Positions 24,256 to 34,879 of a stretch of 64,000 nt of DNA are shown piece by piece. Under the pieces are notes generated by a model. It made no database searches. It was not told where the DNA came from and saw only the letters and a list, made by a program, of their open reading frames with translations. The translations under genes were made by a program, and so were the position numbers. This DNA comes from Adineta ricciae (taxonomy: Eukaryota; Rotifera; Eurotatoria; Adinetida; Adinetidae). The stretch is from positions 62,001-126,000 of the forward strand of contig CAJNOJ010000108.1 of the NCBI GenBank assembly GCA_905250025.1, written 5' to 3'. Each line of letters starts with the position of its first letter. Within the stretch, counting starts at the first letter, position 1.

Positions 24256-26943
24256 ATGGATCCTACGCCAGACGAACTACGACATGCATCGAATCGGTCG
24301 AACAATGGTTTGCGAACCGATTCGAATCGATCGAACAATGGCACGCGAGGTGCATTGCGAAATTTCGGAAGTGCTCTTCGGGCAAGGTTGTCTGCGGCAC
24401 CCGCTCTATCACGAATAGTCTCGTAAGTCTCATTTCGATGAATCTATCGGAATTTACTTGGAAAGATTTGTTTAGAGGAAAAACTACTTTGAGTGCTCCG
24501 TCGGATCGAGTCATTACCCGACTGTTTAATGATCTTTTTCATGAACCAATATCAGATCAACATCAGAAATACTTTAGAAAATACTTTGGTTCAGATATTA
24601 GCACAAAAACTTTTAATATTCAAGACTTCGGTCGTATGTTTCAAATGAAGAAAATGCTCAGTATGTTATTTTGTTCCAGAACAGAACTCTTCTGATATTC
24701 CTTCTTCTATCTCATATAGGTCAGCGTCTATTAACTGTGTTCAATCTGCAATCATCAGTGCAAGCCGATCAGATCTTGGGTAGTGATATTATTCGTATAG
24801 CTCGTGTACTTTGGAGTTCCCCTACATCTGTGAAAGCGCTGATATTATTCAAATTATTTGATGAAGACAGTGACAATAATGTAACAATAGACGAAATTCG
24901 TTCATTCTATGAAAAATATTCCTCAGAATTCAATTTTTTCAAAGACGATGAACATCACAAAGAGGTTATCAACATATTTCTACGTGGCTTATTTCCAATC
25001 AATGACGAAGATGTACAACAAGAGTCACTAACCTTTGACGAATTCTACAGCACTCTCCGACACAATCCTGACGTTTTCAAATCACTTTATCTCATTAGTA
25101 TTCCTGATCAAGACAAAGAAGAAGAAAAAGAATTTACCTTCTCCCAACGTTGGTGGCTGTACATAAAGAATAACAGCAATCGTCTTGCTTTTCTCGCCAT
25201 TTATATCCTGATCCAAATCGCATTGATTATCTACGTGTGTATCTATCGAACTGTTATCATTCAAAACACATCTGTCTGGCGAGTGATCGCCCGCGTGGGC
25301 GGAATGTTAGTTAATTTCAACTTCGTCGTTGCTGTTATTCTCATGCTTAAACAATTGATGACGTTCATACGGAAAATTGACTTTCTTCGTTCAATTGTGC
25401 CAGTTGACGATCACATTGATGCACATCGACTGGTCGGTGGAATGATGTTCGTGTCTTCAATGGTACATGCTTTTGGTCACACGGTTCATTTTGCTACGCA
25501 TACGGATGGTGAGTAATGAATTGAAAGTTGACATTCATCGATATGATTATGTTTTTGTAGAACAAACATGGGCACAATCGATGTTCACAACAGCAGCAGG
25601 AATAGGTTGGGTGGGTCAAGCTGCTACGATTACTGGTGATATTTTATTTGTTTTTATGATCATTATGTTCGTTTGTGCTTTGCAATGTATCCGACAACGA
25701 ACTGGTTTCTATCGCCTCTTTCAATATACGCATCTTTTGTTTTGGCCAATATTTATTCTGATGGTTCTTCACGCGCCAGACTTTTGGAAATGGGCTATTG
25801 GGCCAATGATACTATTTGTCCTAGAGAAAATTTATCTACTCAAACGCTACTCGACAAAATATGGTCGAACTCGTTTGAAATCAATTCGTATTGAAGATAA
25901 GAATGTTTTAACATTGATCATCGAACGACCAGAACGTCTTGAATTTCGAACCGGTAGTTACATCAATGTTTGTTTACCATCGATTAGTACGTATCACCTT
26001 TTCTTCCTAATTGATCATTGATGAAAGCGAAGTACTTGTCTTTTTATTTGTAGCAAAAATCGAATGGCATCCATTTACAATCTCCAGTGCACCTGAACGA
26101 AGGGATACTATTCGTTTGAATATAATGAAGAAAAAAAATTGGACTAGAAAAGTTTACGAGCACTTCGATAAGCGCATAAGTCTTACTACTTATCCAAATC
26201 AATTAACAGATATTGCAGTTGTCACCAATAACGAACAGACTGTCGACACTGCCAGAGAACTCGTATTTGAAGCAAAAGATCCGGATGCAGTTATTTGGGT
26301 AGAAGGTCCATTTAGTACTTGTACGTCGTACATCTTTGATCATGAGCATGTTGTTTTAATTGGTGCTGGTATTGGAGTGACACCTTCGATCAGTGCTTTA
26401 GATAGTTTAATTCAACGGTTACAAAAGGAAAGGTGTGTTTGTCCTAATTGCAGTACACTCAGTTATAATCATGAACGGCTAAATAGTCAAAAACTGAAAA
26501 AAATCGATTTTGTTTGGATTAATCGTGAAATTGGGAACTTCTCATGGTTTCTCGATATTCTCGGTGAATTTGAAGCCGAACAAGAAAAATACTTGAGTAC
26601 TCTTACAACATCATCAAGTTCCAGTCAACAAGCACCGAAAAGATACCTCGACTTTCATTTATATTGTACATCGTTACGAAAGAATGAACGTGCGATGCTC
26701 GATCAACTTCCATACGACCTTGTTGCGAATATGTACGCGGCAATGCAACGACGAGATATGCATACAAAATTGAAAGCACCAACACATGTCGGACGACCAC
26801 CATGGAAATTGTTATTTTCGAAATTTAAAGCAGAGCAGAAATCAACGGCGGTGTTTTTTACAGGAAATACAATGATGGCAGGTGAAATCAAACAACACTG
26901 TGACGAATTAGGATTCGCTTTTCAACATGAGCCTGGATTTTAA
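24256..26943 (+). CDS. NOX5-like calcium-regulated NADPH oxidase
   Basis: Five exons (24256-24422, 24476-24660, 24720-25508, 25561-25986, 26054-26943) give 818 residues. It transfers electrons from NADPH across the membrane to oxygen, making superoxide. An N-terminal EF-hand region includes FKLFDEDSDNNVTIDEI and a weaker second hand. The ferric-reductase core of about six helices has paired haem histidines: DAHRLVGGMMFVSSMVHAFGH in one helix and YTHLLFWPIFILMVLHAP in another. FAD binding is shown by HPFTISSAPE and NADPH binding by VVLIGAGIGVTPSISALDSL. The NADPH lobe runs to a C-terminal aromatic Phe. EF-hands at the N-terminus and no peroxidase domain favour NOX5 over DUOX. The chosen ATG opens a disordered Ser/Asn/Arg-rich leader that splices in frame. 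Confidence 0.92.
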
Positions 26944-27572
26944 AACATAAACGAACAAATAATCAATTATTATTTTTTTTTTTTCAAAATAAAATTATCA
27001 TATGTAGAATGATATGGAATGATAAATCACGATTAGATGAAATAGAATTTATCTCATTAGTTTTCTATCGTTCTACTTTGTTATTCCCCTCGTGTTGGAA
27101 GGTCAGGTGAACTGTATCCATCCTGATTTGACGTCGAGGAGAAGAATGTCTATCGATAGATTCGATTATGTATTTGATATTGTAATTTGTATTCGAGTTA
27201 TCTTCTTCCGATGCTGTAGAATCAAATAGAAACAAATACATCCAAGAATATCCTTAAATATATAGTTGATATGAAAGTACAAAGACACAAAGGACTGATA
27301 CCAAGCGATACTACATTACTATATCCTCTTGGATTTTTATATAAGAATGAAAAGCTATATTGATATTAATAGACTGATTGATGCAGATGGCATTGGTTCG
27401 TTATTCTTCTAGTATAGATATATAAACTTACCTTTCATTGGTGACTAAAGTATTGATAAAATGAAGTAAATATGAGAACAGGTACGCGTAATATTTGATA
27501 TTTTTCTTCATTTACACTTTTGGGCAGTGCGCGACAGAAACGAACACAAATATACATTAAATACCAATTTTC
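26944..27572. other. Intergenic upstream of ispE, contains hairpin repeat copy A
   Basis: The AT-rich spacer has a poly(T)/AATAAA-like 3' end for the NOX gene near 26975-26995. It also contains repeat A (27084-27165) and an AT-rich 400 bp leading to the ispE start. No other gene was seen. Confidence 0.5.
27084..27165 (+). repeat. Hairpin-rich dispersed repeat, copy A
   Basis: It shares with copy B (32366-32459) the blocks AAGGTCAGGTGA, then CTGT, then ATCC, and an identical end GTCTATCGATAGATTCGA. Three hairpins can be drawn: TTCC with GGAA, TCCT with AGGA, and the palindrome TCTATCGATAGA. The first two stems differ in sequence from copy B but still pair. Confidence 0.6.
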
Positions 27573-28490
27573 ATGTTTCTTCGTGCACCATGCAAAGTCA
27601 ATTTAACGTTGGATGTATTTAATAAAAAGGAACATACGGATGTTTATCATAATCTTGACTCGCTTGTCGTTCTATTTGGGCAACCAGCTGACGAACTGCG
27701 CATCTATATAGAACCAACTAACAACAAGACTTCTATTACATTGCTATGCAGCGATTCTCGGCTACCAAATGATAATCGAAATTTGGCCTATCGAGCAGCT
27801 GACGTCTATCTTAAACATATTGACGAACCTTTTCATGTAAAAATAGAACTGGACAAGCACATACCAGCTGAGGCGGGACTCGGTGGTGGGAGTAGCGATG
27901 CGGCGGCTGTTTTGCGCGCTTTAAATATTTATTTCAATCATAGGATTGATCAAACAACATTAATGGCAATGGCAGCTCGTCTAGGCTCTGATGTTTCGTC
28001 CTTTCTGGCAGAAAAGCCTGTGCGCATGCGCGGCTATGGTGATGTTATTGAAACACTACATTGTGAACTACCTTCTCTATATGGCGTAGTCGTACGCCCC
28101 AATACAGGCGTATCAACAGCACATGCATATGCACTTCTCGATGCGATTCCAAACCGACAGCCAGGCAGTAGTACCGAACAGCTTCTTTCTTGTATACGTG
28201 CCGATAAAGACAGTTCAATCGATATTGTCACACTACTAGCAAAGAAACTTTCCAACGACTTTGAATCTGTCATATTTGCTGCTTATCCGACTATCGCAGA
28301 AGCATATGATATGGTACTCAGTGCCGGTGCGCTGCGTGCTCTTCTGTGTGGAAGTGGTTCGGCTGTTTTCGGTCTCGCTCGAAATAGTCAGCACGCGGAA
28401 CAATTAGTAAATCAACTGGCTCCTCATTTTCCTTTTGTAACCAATGTTTCAACTGCTACTCTGGAAACGTTTACCATCAATCACTTTTGA
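27573..28490 (+). CDS. ispE: 4-diphosphocytidyl-2-C-methyl-D-erythritol kinase (IspE), bacterial type
   Basis: IspE phosphorylates CDP-methylerythritol, the fourth step of the MEP isoprenoid pathway. The single exon encodes 305 residues, close to the usual bacterial length. It opens with APCKVNLTLDVF, carrying the active-site Lys. It has the GHMP-kinase ATP loop (IPAEAGLGGGSSDAAAVLRA), the catalytic Asp in ARLGSDVSSFL, and the late GHMP motif ALLCGSGSAVFGLA. There is no plastid or mitochondrial leader, so it should be cytosolic. Animals make isoprenoids from mevalonate and lack this gene, so it is a strong candidate for transfer from bacteria. It uses more CGC and GCG codons than its neighbours. 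AATAAA at 28607-28612 provides a eukaryotic 3' end. ispF follows 581 bp downstream on the same strand. Confidence 0.95.
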   Translation: MFLRAPCKVNLTLDVFNKKEHTDVYHNLDSLVVLFGQPADELRIYIEPTNNKTSITLLCSDSRLPNDNRNLAYRAADVYLKHIDEPFHVKIELDKHIPAEAGLGGGSSDAAAVLRALNIYFNHRIDQTTLMAMAARLGSDVSSFLAEKPVRMRGYGDVIETLHCELPSLYGVVVRPNTGVSTAHAYALLDAIPNRQPGSSTEQLLSCIRADKDSSIDIVTLLAKKLSNDFESVIFAAYPTIAEAYDMVLSAGALRALLCGSGSAVFGLARNSQHAEQLVNQLAPHFPFVTNVSTATLETFTINHF

Positions 28491-29071
28491 CAGTGTCTAT
28501 GTTTTCTTATATTTCAGATTGAAGTCTTCAAGAATTTGACTTGCTAATCATTTCCGTCTGACTTTCTTTTCATTCCGATGTGTCTTATCTCACTCATTTT
28601 CTTATTAATAAAAGGTATTTACTTGAGCTTAGCACTGTTTTCTTTGCTTAATATATGAAATGCTGAATCAATATTGGCCGATTTACTGCTGTATGATGCA
28701 GAAAAATATGGTGTATAACGGTTCTTTATGCAATATATGCATTTTGATAAAATATCTTTTGTAGGCTTTATTATGGCTTTATGAAGCACTTAAGTCTAGA
28801 GTGCAGTCAGATGGATTTTGAAAATAATCTTGTCGATTATTTTAGATTCGCTTCTCCACCATCGAGATAATTTCAACTGACTCTCAATTTCCATTATTTG
28901 TCTTGTATATAAAGTGCAATCGGGTCATAGAAATAAATCACAGCTCATAATTGAAACACTTACGTACGACTAGGAGTCTCTAAAGTTCTGTTCATTGATA
29001 ATCGACAGTTTGAATCGGTTCTCGAGCTTGCCTATTAGTATAATCAGGTCCCAAGTACTTTTAGGTACTAT
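28491..29071 (+). promoter_or_regulatory. ispE 3' end and ispF promoter region
   Basis: It contains AATAAA (28607-28612) about 115 bp after the ispE stop and a TATATAA box at 28906-28912 about 160 bp before the ispF ATG. This suggests separate transcription of the two genes rather than a bacterial-style operon. No open frame was recognised. Confidence 0.55.
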
Positions 29072-29572
29072 ATGACATCGAAACAAACACGAGTTGGTAT
29101 GGGCTTTGATGCTCATCGTTTCCTTCCAACAAAAAACGGCCCTTCGAACAAAATTATGCTCTGTGGAGTACCAGTTCCGTCAGAATATGATGTGGAAGCT
29201 AATTCAGATGGTGATGTCGGAATTCATGCACTCGTGGACGCTTTACTCGGTTCAATAGCTGCAGGTGATATTGGTATGCATTTTACTCCAAATGATTCAC
29301 AATGGGCAAGAGCAAAATCTGAAATCTTTCTCAAACATGCTTTAAAAATGGTGCACGAGAAAGGTGGTGAAATAGTTAATATAGATATCACTATTATCGG
29401 TGAAAGACCTCGTGTGTTTCCACATCGAGAAAATATGCGTAAGATGCTTAGTGAATTATTGGCATTAGATATAGATCGTGTCAGTGTCAAGGCGACTACA
29501 ACGGAAAAAATGGGTTTTACTGGAAGAAAAGAAGGCATTGCTGCACAAGCAATAGTTAGTGTCCTTGTGTGA
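29072..29572 (+). CDS. ispF: 2-C-methyl-D-erythritol 2,4-cyclodiphosphate synthase (IspF), bacterial type
   Basis: IspF cyclises the product of IspE to methylerythritol cyclodiphosphate, releasing CMP. The single exon encodes 166 residues, the normal length. GMGFDAHRF supplies the Asp-x-His metal ligands. SDGDVGIHALVDALLGSIAA supplies the third metal His and the substrate loop, followed by GDIGMHF. KATTTEKMGFTGRKEGIA is the conserved CMP-binding end. All catalytic residues are present. No targeting peptide is visible. A TATA box lies about 160 bp upstream and AATAAA at 29586-29591, 14 bp after the stop, so it seems expressed as a eukaryotic gene. IspF trimers need no further subunit. Its neighbour ispE makes its substrate. 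Confidence 0.96.
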   Translation: MTSKQTRVGMGFDAHRFLPTKNGPSNKIMLCGVPVPSEYDVEANSDGDVGIHALVDALLGSIAAGDIGMHFTPNDSQWARAKSEIFLKHALKMVHEKGGEIVNIDITIIGERPRVFPHRENMRKMLSELLALDIDRVSVKATTTEKMGFTGRKEGIAAQAIVSVLV

Positions 29573-29585
29573 TTATGTATCGTTT

Positions 29586-29591
29586 AATAAA
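29586..29591 (+). promoter_or_regulatory. Poly(A) signal of ispF
   Basis: An exact AATAAA hexamer 14 bp after the ispF stop codon. It supports use as a eukaryotic transcription unit. Confidence 0.6.
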
Positions 29592-29770
29592 TTAGAACAA
29601 TGTTTGAGGATAATGACACGGAAAATACCCATCCTCACTATCAAGATCATTATTTAGTTAAGGATTTATTTCACTACGTGAAGTACGCACATATAAAATA
29701 TCTTGATTACAGGTAAATTAAATATGTACAAAATCATTGGAAATATTGTGTTTGCTCGCGAGGAAAACCG

Positions 29771-31886
29771 TTAGACAGTCATATTATTAAGGATTGATAA
29801 CCGTTCAACAAGTTCATTCGATAAAACGAGTTCTGAATGATCAGATGGTAGTTTAAGTTGCTGAATACGAAGTGCTTTGGAAGCGAATTCATATGCTAAA
29901 GAATAATCTTTACATTCTTCGAAAAGTAAGCCTATTTGATAACATGTTCGAGCGACATATGGATGTGTGGGAGCAAGTAGAACTTCTCGCATTCGAAGTG
30001 CTTCTTTAAAAGAAACAAGTGCTTCATTCACCATACCCATTGCTCGCTGTACTAATCCTAAATTATGATAAGTTTGTGCATGTCCGGGATGATCTGTAGG
30101 CATTTTGCTCTTGTAAAAAATCAATGTTTTGTAGTTTAACTCTAATGCTCGATCGTATTGCTTTTCGAGATAATATGCATAGCTAAGTCGATTGAAATGG
30201 AAAATTGTTTCAGTATTATAATTATTCGAATCACAATTATAATAGAAAGTAGCTTGTTCAAGTACAACCAAAGCATTTTTTGAATCATTCAATTCCATAT
30301 AAACAGTACCTAAACCGGCTAAAACTGTTCCATACTCATAACTATGTTGAGGTAATAATCGACGATACAACAATTTTGCACATTTGAAATAATGAATGGC
30401 TTGTTGATGTTTACCTAAAAAACGATACATACGAGCTAATTGATAATGTATATTAGGACGATCTTCATGATTGACAGGTAATTTTCGTAAAAGTCGCTGA
30501 AAATGTTGTACAGCTAATGAATATTCACTTATATGAGCCAATACACGACCATATAAAATGGTCGCATTTGTTTCCGAAAGTCGTTGATGCATATAAGCAT
30601 CATATTCGCGACTTCGTTGTGCTGCTTCATTTGATCCTGTCATTTGAATATGCCACAGATGATCTAAATCACCATAGAAAATCTCAGTGATGACGAATGT
30701 TGTTCCGAGATCGAATAAGAATTCTTCTTCGTCTACTATGAAACTTTGCTGTCTGATATCTGCACCGATAAGATCAGGTGTTAGATGGAGATCAACGTTG
30801 ATTTGAAACAGGATGAATTGATATGGATCTGTTCGAGATCGATCTCGATCAGAATCCGCGAATGCTAAAGCAATTTGACGAGAGTAAGTTGAAGAGAAAA
30901 AGCCATTACTCGATACAGTTGAATCGACTTTTAATTGTTCGACCTCATCACGATGTAGTATTGTACCGCGATATACAAAAAATGGTTTCAAATCACGATA
31001 TCGTATCAACGCTAAACTTTCACATAGATCAAAGATAAAATATCGGAATGTATACAAAGCATGTACATTATTTGAACGTAGAGTTTTGTTCACCAGAGAA
31101 GAAAGAAAACCTGGTTTTGTATACCATTTAATTGCATCACATGATCGATAATTTCGTTGAAATTCGTCTATTTCTTTCAGTTGAGAAGGTTGATGATAAA
31201 AACATTTTCGACATTCTCGTAACATTTGAAATTTCGCTTCTTTGGAATTATGAGGCATGTTTATAAAAAGTACTAGAAAATTTGAACATCTATCGCTGTG
31301 TCTCGACAAGACAACACTAACCTCGAAATGTATGTGTCCAAACGAATGCACCCAAATCATGTTTTAGATTTCGTAATGCTTTTTCTGCTGAATTGCAAGT
31401 AGAAATTAGGCCTGTATCATTAATATGTTTCTCTGTAGTACTGATAAGGTTTTGTAAATTGCTGCAGAGTGAATCCCATTGATCAAAGTTCTGAATTAAT
31501 TTCAAGTGATTTTCTAAAGTTTTACTTGGCTTCGTCTCAATGCGATTTTCATTTTCGACGTTCGCTTTGTCTTTTTGTAACTGTAAAGTAAGAATAGCTT
31601 GAAGTTGCCGATATGAATGGAGTTGCGAAAGCATCGTTTGTATTTGATCATTGCTGAAATTGATAAATAAAAGAATAATACAATGTTGTGATGAAGCTTT
31701 CTTGAAATATTTTATGCATTGCAGAAAGTTTTCACAATGAAAAATAAGATACTGATGGATTTTCCCATAATCAAGAATCTTCATTTCGAATTCGGTTCGA
31801 TCTTTAATAACAAGAAGAGAAATACCTTCACGCATCAATACCGACCGCCGTAATCGACAATTGGTAAGCTTCTTGGAATTTTCCAT
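29771..31886 (-). CDS. Arginine-type ADP-ribosyltransferase fused to TPR repeats
   Basis: Two exons (31322-31886 and 29771-31272) give 688 residues. The first ~190 residues have no recognised domain. The middle is an R-S-E class mono-ADP-ribosyltransferase: VYRGTILHRDEVEQLK holds the Arg, GFFSSTYSRQIALAFA the Ser-Ser-Thr motif, and DEEEFLFDLGTTFVI the Glu-x-Glu catalytic turn of arginine-specific enzymes. From about residue 415 there are at least six TPR units of kinesin-light-chain type, such as YGTVLAGLGTVYMELNDSKN, AQTYHNLGLVQRAMGMVNEA and ARTCYQIGLLFEECKDYSLA. The enzyme should transfer ADP-ribose from NAD to a protein held by the TPR region (inference). No signal peptide is seen, so it is probably intracellular. 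Similar ART-TPR proteins are expanded in bdelloids, from general knowledge. Confidence 0.88.
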
Positions 31887-32599
31887 AACGCGTACAAATG
31901 TACTTTTGTAGTGATTTAAATGAAATAGTTTCGTTTTCGTTTCTGTTATTTATATTTTTTCGAAATTACGTGTACAAACATGACATTTATTGACATAAGA
32001 CACGGAAGAATTAGTAATGACCAAACCATTGACTGGGCACTTTTCTGGTTTATCACTTCCCTTTCAATCCAATCGAGGTGAGAATCAACGAGAAAACAAA
32101 AACATTGGTAATGTATAAATATGATTTCTTTCATTCTTAGAACTACGTCGATTTCTTCCAAGAAACTCGAATCTAATTTGTAGGGCACTCTTCGATTATT
32201 TGCGCAAGAATAAATCTTCAATTATTCTACTCATACGAAATATGAGGATCAGCTGCCTTAGCATACGTCAAAACGTTATACTTTATATATCTTTCGATTA
32301 ATTAATCAAGAAATCTTGAAAATAAAGGGAAAAGTAAGTTATAAAGACAAGGAAGTATTCACGTCTACCCCTGTCGTTCTTCTCATGGTGAGAAGGTCAG
32401 GTGAGCTGTGTTTATCCCACCTTGATGTAGAGGTGGAGAGTGTCTATCGATAGATTCGAACTGCTATACGATGAATAAAAAGTACACAAACCATTCTGCT
32501 ATTTTATATAAATAGATATTATTAGAAGAAAACTCTTAGTCTTAATGGATTTTTATTCAGAACAAAAATGTAACAAGTAAGTTTATTTGTAGGAATTTA
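31887..32599. other. Intergenic, contains hairpin repeat copy B
   Basis: The spacer between the ART-TPR start and the 3' end of the receptor gene holds repeat B (32366-32459). A short plus-strand frame at 31980 stops soon after its possible splice site and is not supported as a gene. Confidence 0.5.
32366..32459 (+). repeat. Hairpin-rich dispersed repeat, copy B
   Basis: It is the same orientation as copy A, 5.3 kb away. It has hairpins CTTCTC with GAGAAG, CCACCT with AGGTGG, and the palindrome TCTATCGATAGA. The arms of the first two hairpins differ from copy A but still pair, and the junction blocks (AAGGTCAGGTGA and GTCTATCGATAGATTCGA) are identical. Confidence 0.6.
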
Positions 32600-33657
32600 T
32601 CACTTCAATTCACTTTCCTCGGCATTCGATCGTGGGCCACTCGGATGGATCTCGTTGGGCTTGACGTTACATAGGTTTTTCAATAATCGCCAACATTTTT
32701 TCCCAAAAAAATATTTCACTTGTCGACGATATCGCGCCGATGACACCAGAAATATGTAAAAACTCATCTAAAACCGAAATTCTCTCAAAAATTTTCACAA
32801 AACATCAGTCCATCCTTTACCGTATAGTTGAGATTTAAAAAAGATGCCAAAATCGAAAACGATAATCGATCTATCGCATACGAATAAATAGTCACTTGAC
32901 TAGTACTGATATTCAGTGCATAGATACGATAGATAGTATAAGGAGTTAGAACACAAACGAAACAAACAACTCGTATAAATATCATCGCTGTTAACTGTCG
33001 ATCCAGTCGACGACGTTCATTGCCTATACCACGTCGAACTAAACGGCGAACATTTCGATAAGCAAGAAGAGCAAATGTAGATGAACCAAATAGCGGTAAG
33101 ACTCCATGTAGAAATGGATAATAAAAGAATGAATAATAATGTGTTAAACAAGTACTAATCATAACACATCCAGTTAGAGGGACGATCTGATAAAAGATTC
33201 CAAAGGGTACAGTATGTAATGACCAAATAATAATGGCGATAATTGTTAGGCGGTGTGCCAGTCGAAGTGAACTCATTTGTCGAATGATCAATAGAGGATT
33301 TGTAGAGAGAAATTGATCTAATGCCGCAAAACATACCATGGATGTTGAAAGTAATCGAAATGCTTGAGGAATCATAGCTCTTACTTTACACCAACCAATC
33401 GAAACATTTCCAAGATCGAATCCATTGACAATTGGTAGAAGATTTATAATGAAAAGAATGGTTAACTGACATGTATTGACAACAGATTCAAAGATGAGAT
33501 AGAAGGCACATTGATTTGATCGAAAGAGTTTCAAAGATGTTAAAACACATATGTTGATAAGATTTCCAATTCCACCGATAACGAAAATAGTGAAAGTAAA
33601 ATACATAGAGAATCTTTCGGTAAAAGAAAGAATATCTTCAGCGACACTCATATTCAT
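32600..33657 (-). CDS. Rhodopsin-family seven-transmembrane receptor, orphan
   Basis: Two exons (32821-33657 and 32600-32767) give 334 residues with seven hydrophobic helices. Helix 1 has the Gly-Asn pair (FVIGGIGNLINICVL). The Cys before helix 3 (IGWCKVRAMIPQAF) can pair with a Cys in the second outer loop. The DRY position is altered: ALDQFLSTNPLLIIRQ. Helix 7 ends NLNYT instead of NPxxY. After the intron it continues SFYIFLVSSARYRRQVKYFF, giving helix 8, and a basic tail. Family members of this type are abundant in rotifers and are thought to be chemosensory or peptide receptors; the ligand is unknown. An in-frame stop in the intron makes it look shorter if splicing is ignored. Confidence 0.85.
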
Positions 33658-34879
33658 TGTGAAAGAAGAACAATCTGTTGAAATGTTCTTATTTCTTTGA
33701 CGTGTTGTTTTCTTTTGTATTGATGCTTGATTACATCGCAGTTCTACTGTAAGATAAACTAGAAATTGGAAATCTTCAACGCAGGTAAAGCATCTGCCAA
33801 GCTGCTTAAATGAATAGTAATAAAATTAATGAAGAAGGATAAATCCATAGAAAGTAATATACTCATTTTGTCAGGAAGAAAGGAGAATACGTTAATTGTG
33901 CGAATTATCAGTGACAATATGAATTAAGGAATGTTCTTGTCATGGCGCAACTCACGTAAAATAATTTGATAGTTATTGAATTTTCGACAGTTTTGCTAGG
34001 CTTTTAGAATTGAAGTGAGTGGGAAAATTTATAAAAATAAAACAAATGAATGCATTCTTTGTAGAAACTAAACATGTTTGGTAATCGAAGCAGAAAGTAG
34101 TCATAATGATTAGTGAGATATTTGTCAGCGCGTACCTTTAGTTTCTCATTATATACGAATTCGAAGTAGATTAAAGAAGTATGAAATGATTCTCGTCAAA
34201 AACACATGAGATTCTAAAGTCCATATAGTTAACATTTAGTTCTACTCTAAAATCACAATCTTACTCTACCAGACGAGGAAATATACATAAAAACAAACAA
34301 ATCTGTGTCAGTCAGTTCGTGATAAATGCTAATCAGCTAGTTCCTGGTAAGAATAACCTTTTGTTTTTGAATGAAATTCAAATTACCGAGCAGACAAGTT
34401 CGATTTGCTTAAGAATTATAAATATTACTCTGCCCGAGGTAGATCTCTAATAACCTGTCGACACTTTTTAGTTTTCCATTCATTTGTTACTTTGAAACTT
34501 CCTCTCGTTTCTTTAATTTTGTTGATCCATGACATTGCACTATCAATACTCGTGAAAAAGGTTTTCCTCCTCTTCTCTCTCTCTCTGTTTAAGTTATGTG
34601 ACATCATCCCGCACTGGTTAAGTGACTATATGCTTAGAGATAGCCTCAAGCAGAAATTCCATCCGATTGAGAAACCAATTATATCATCACTTCTTCCACA
34701 TATGTTTCCTTTTATCACATTCTGAAAATGGAATAGCTGAGCTTTGGACATTTCTTGAGAATATTTATTGAGCATTATTAAACAAAGCAAATGACTGACA
34801 TATAGACAAAAAAATACTAAAAAATAAAACTAAACGCTCCTGCGTATATCTGATCTGTTCCAGTCGAAAACGTCAAGGT
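33658..34879. other. Intergenic, no gene seen
   Basis: The 1.2-kb AT-rich spacer has a short CT repeat near 34574. Open frames in it are short and lack coding character. It includes the upstream region of the receptor gene. Confidence 0.5.

Noticed and set aside
27573..29572. Bacterial contamination as the explanation of ispE and ispF
   Set aside because: They lie between spliced animal genes without an N or composition break, each has AATAAA downstream, and they are not arranged as in a bacterial operon. Long reads would still be decisive.
31980..32301. Possible small two-exon gene on the plus strand beginning MTFIDIRHGRISND
   Set aside because: After the only good GT-AG splice the frame reads 14 codons and stops; the longer reading needs a frame shift. 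The RHG resemblance to phosphatases is too short.
27084..32459. Hairpin repeats as hammerhead ribozymes or tRNA genes
   Set aside because: The conserved CUGAUGA/GAAA core is absent, and no cloverleaf or acceptor stem can be drawn; only a weak B-box-like TTCGA is present.
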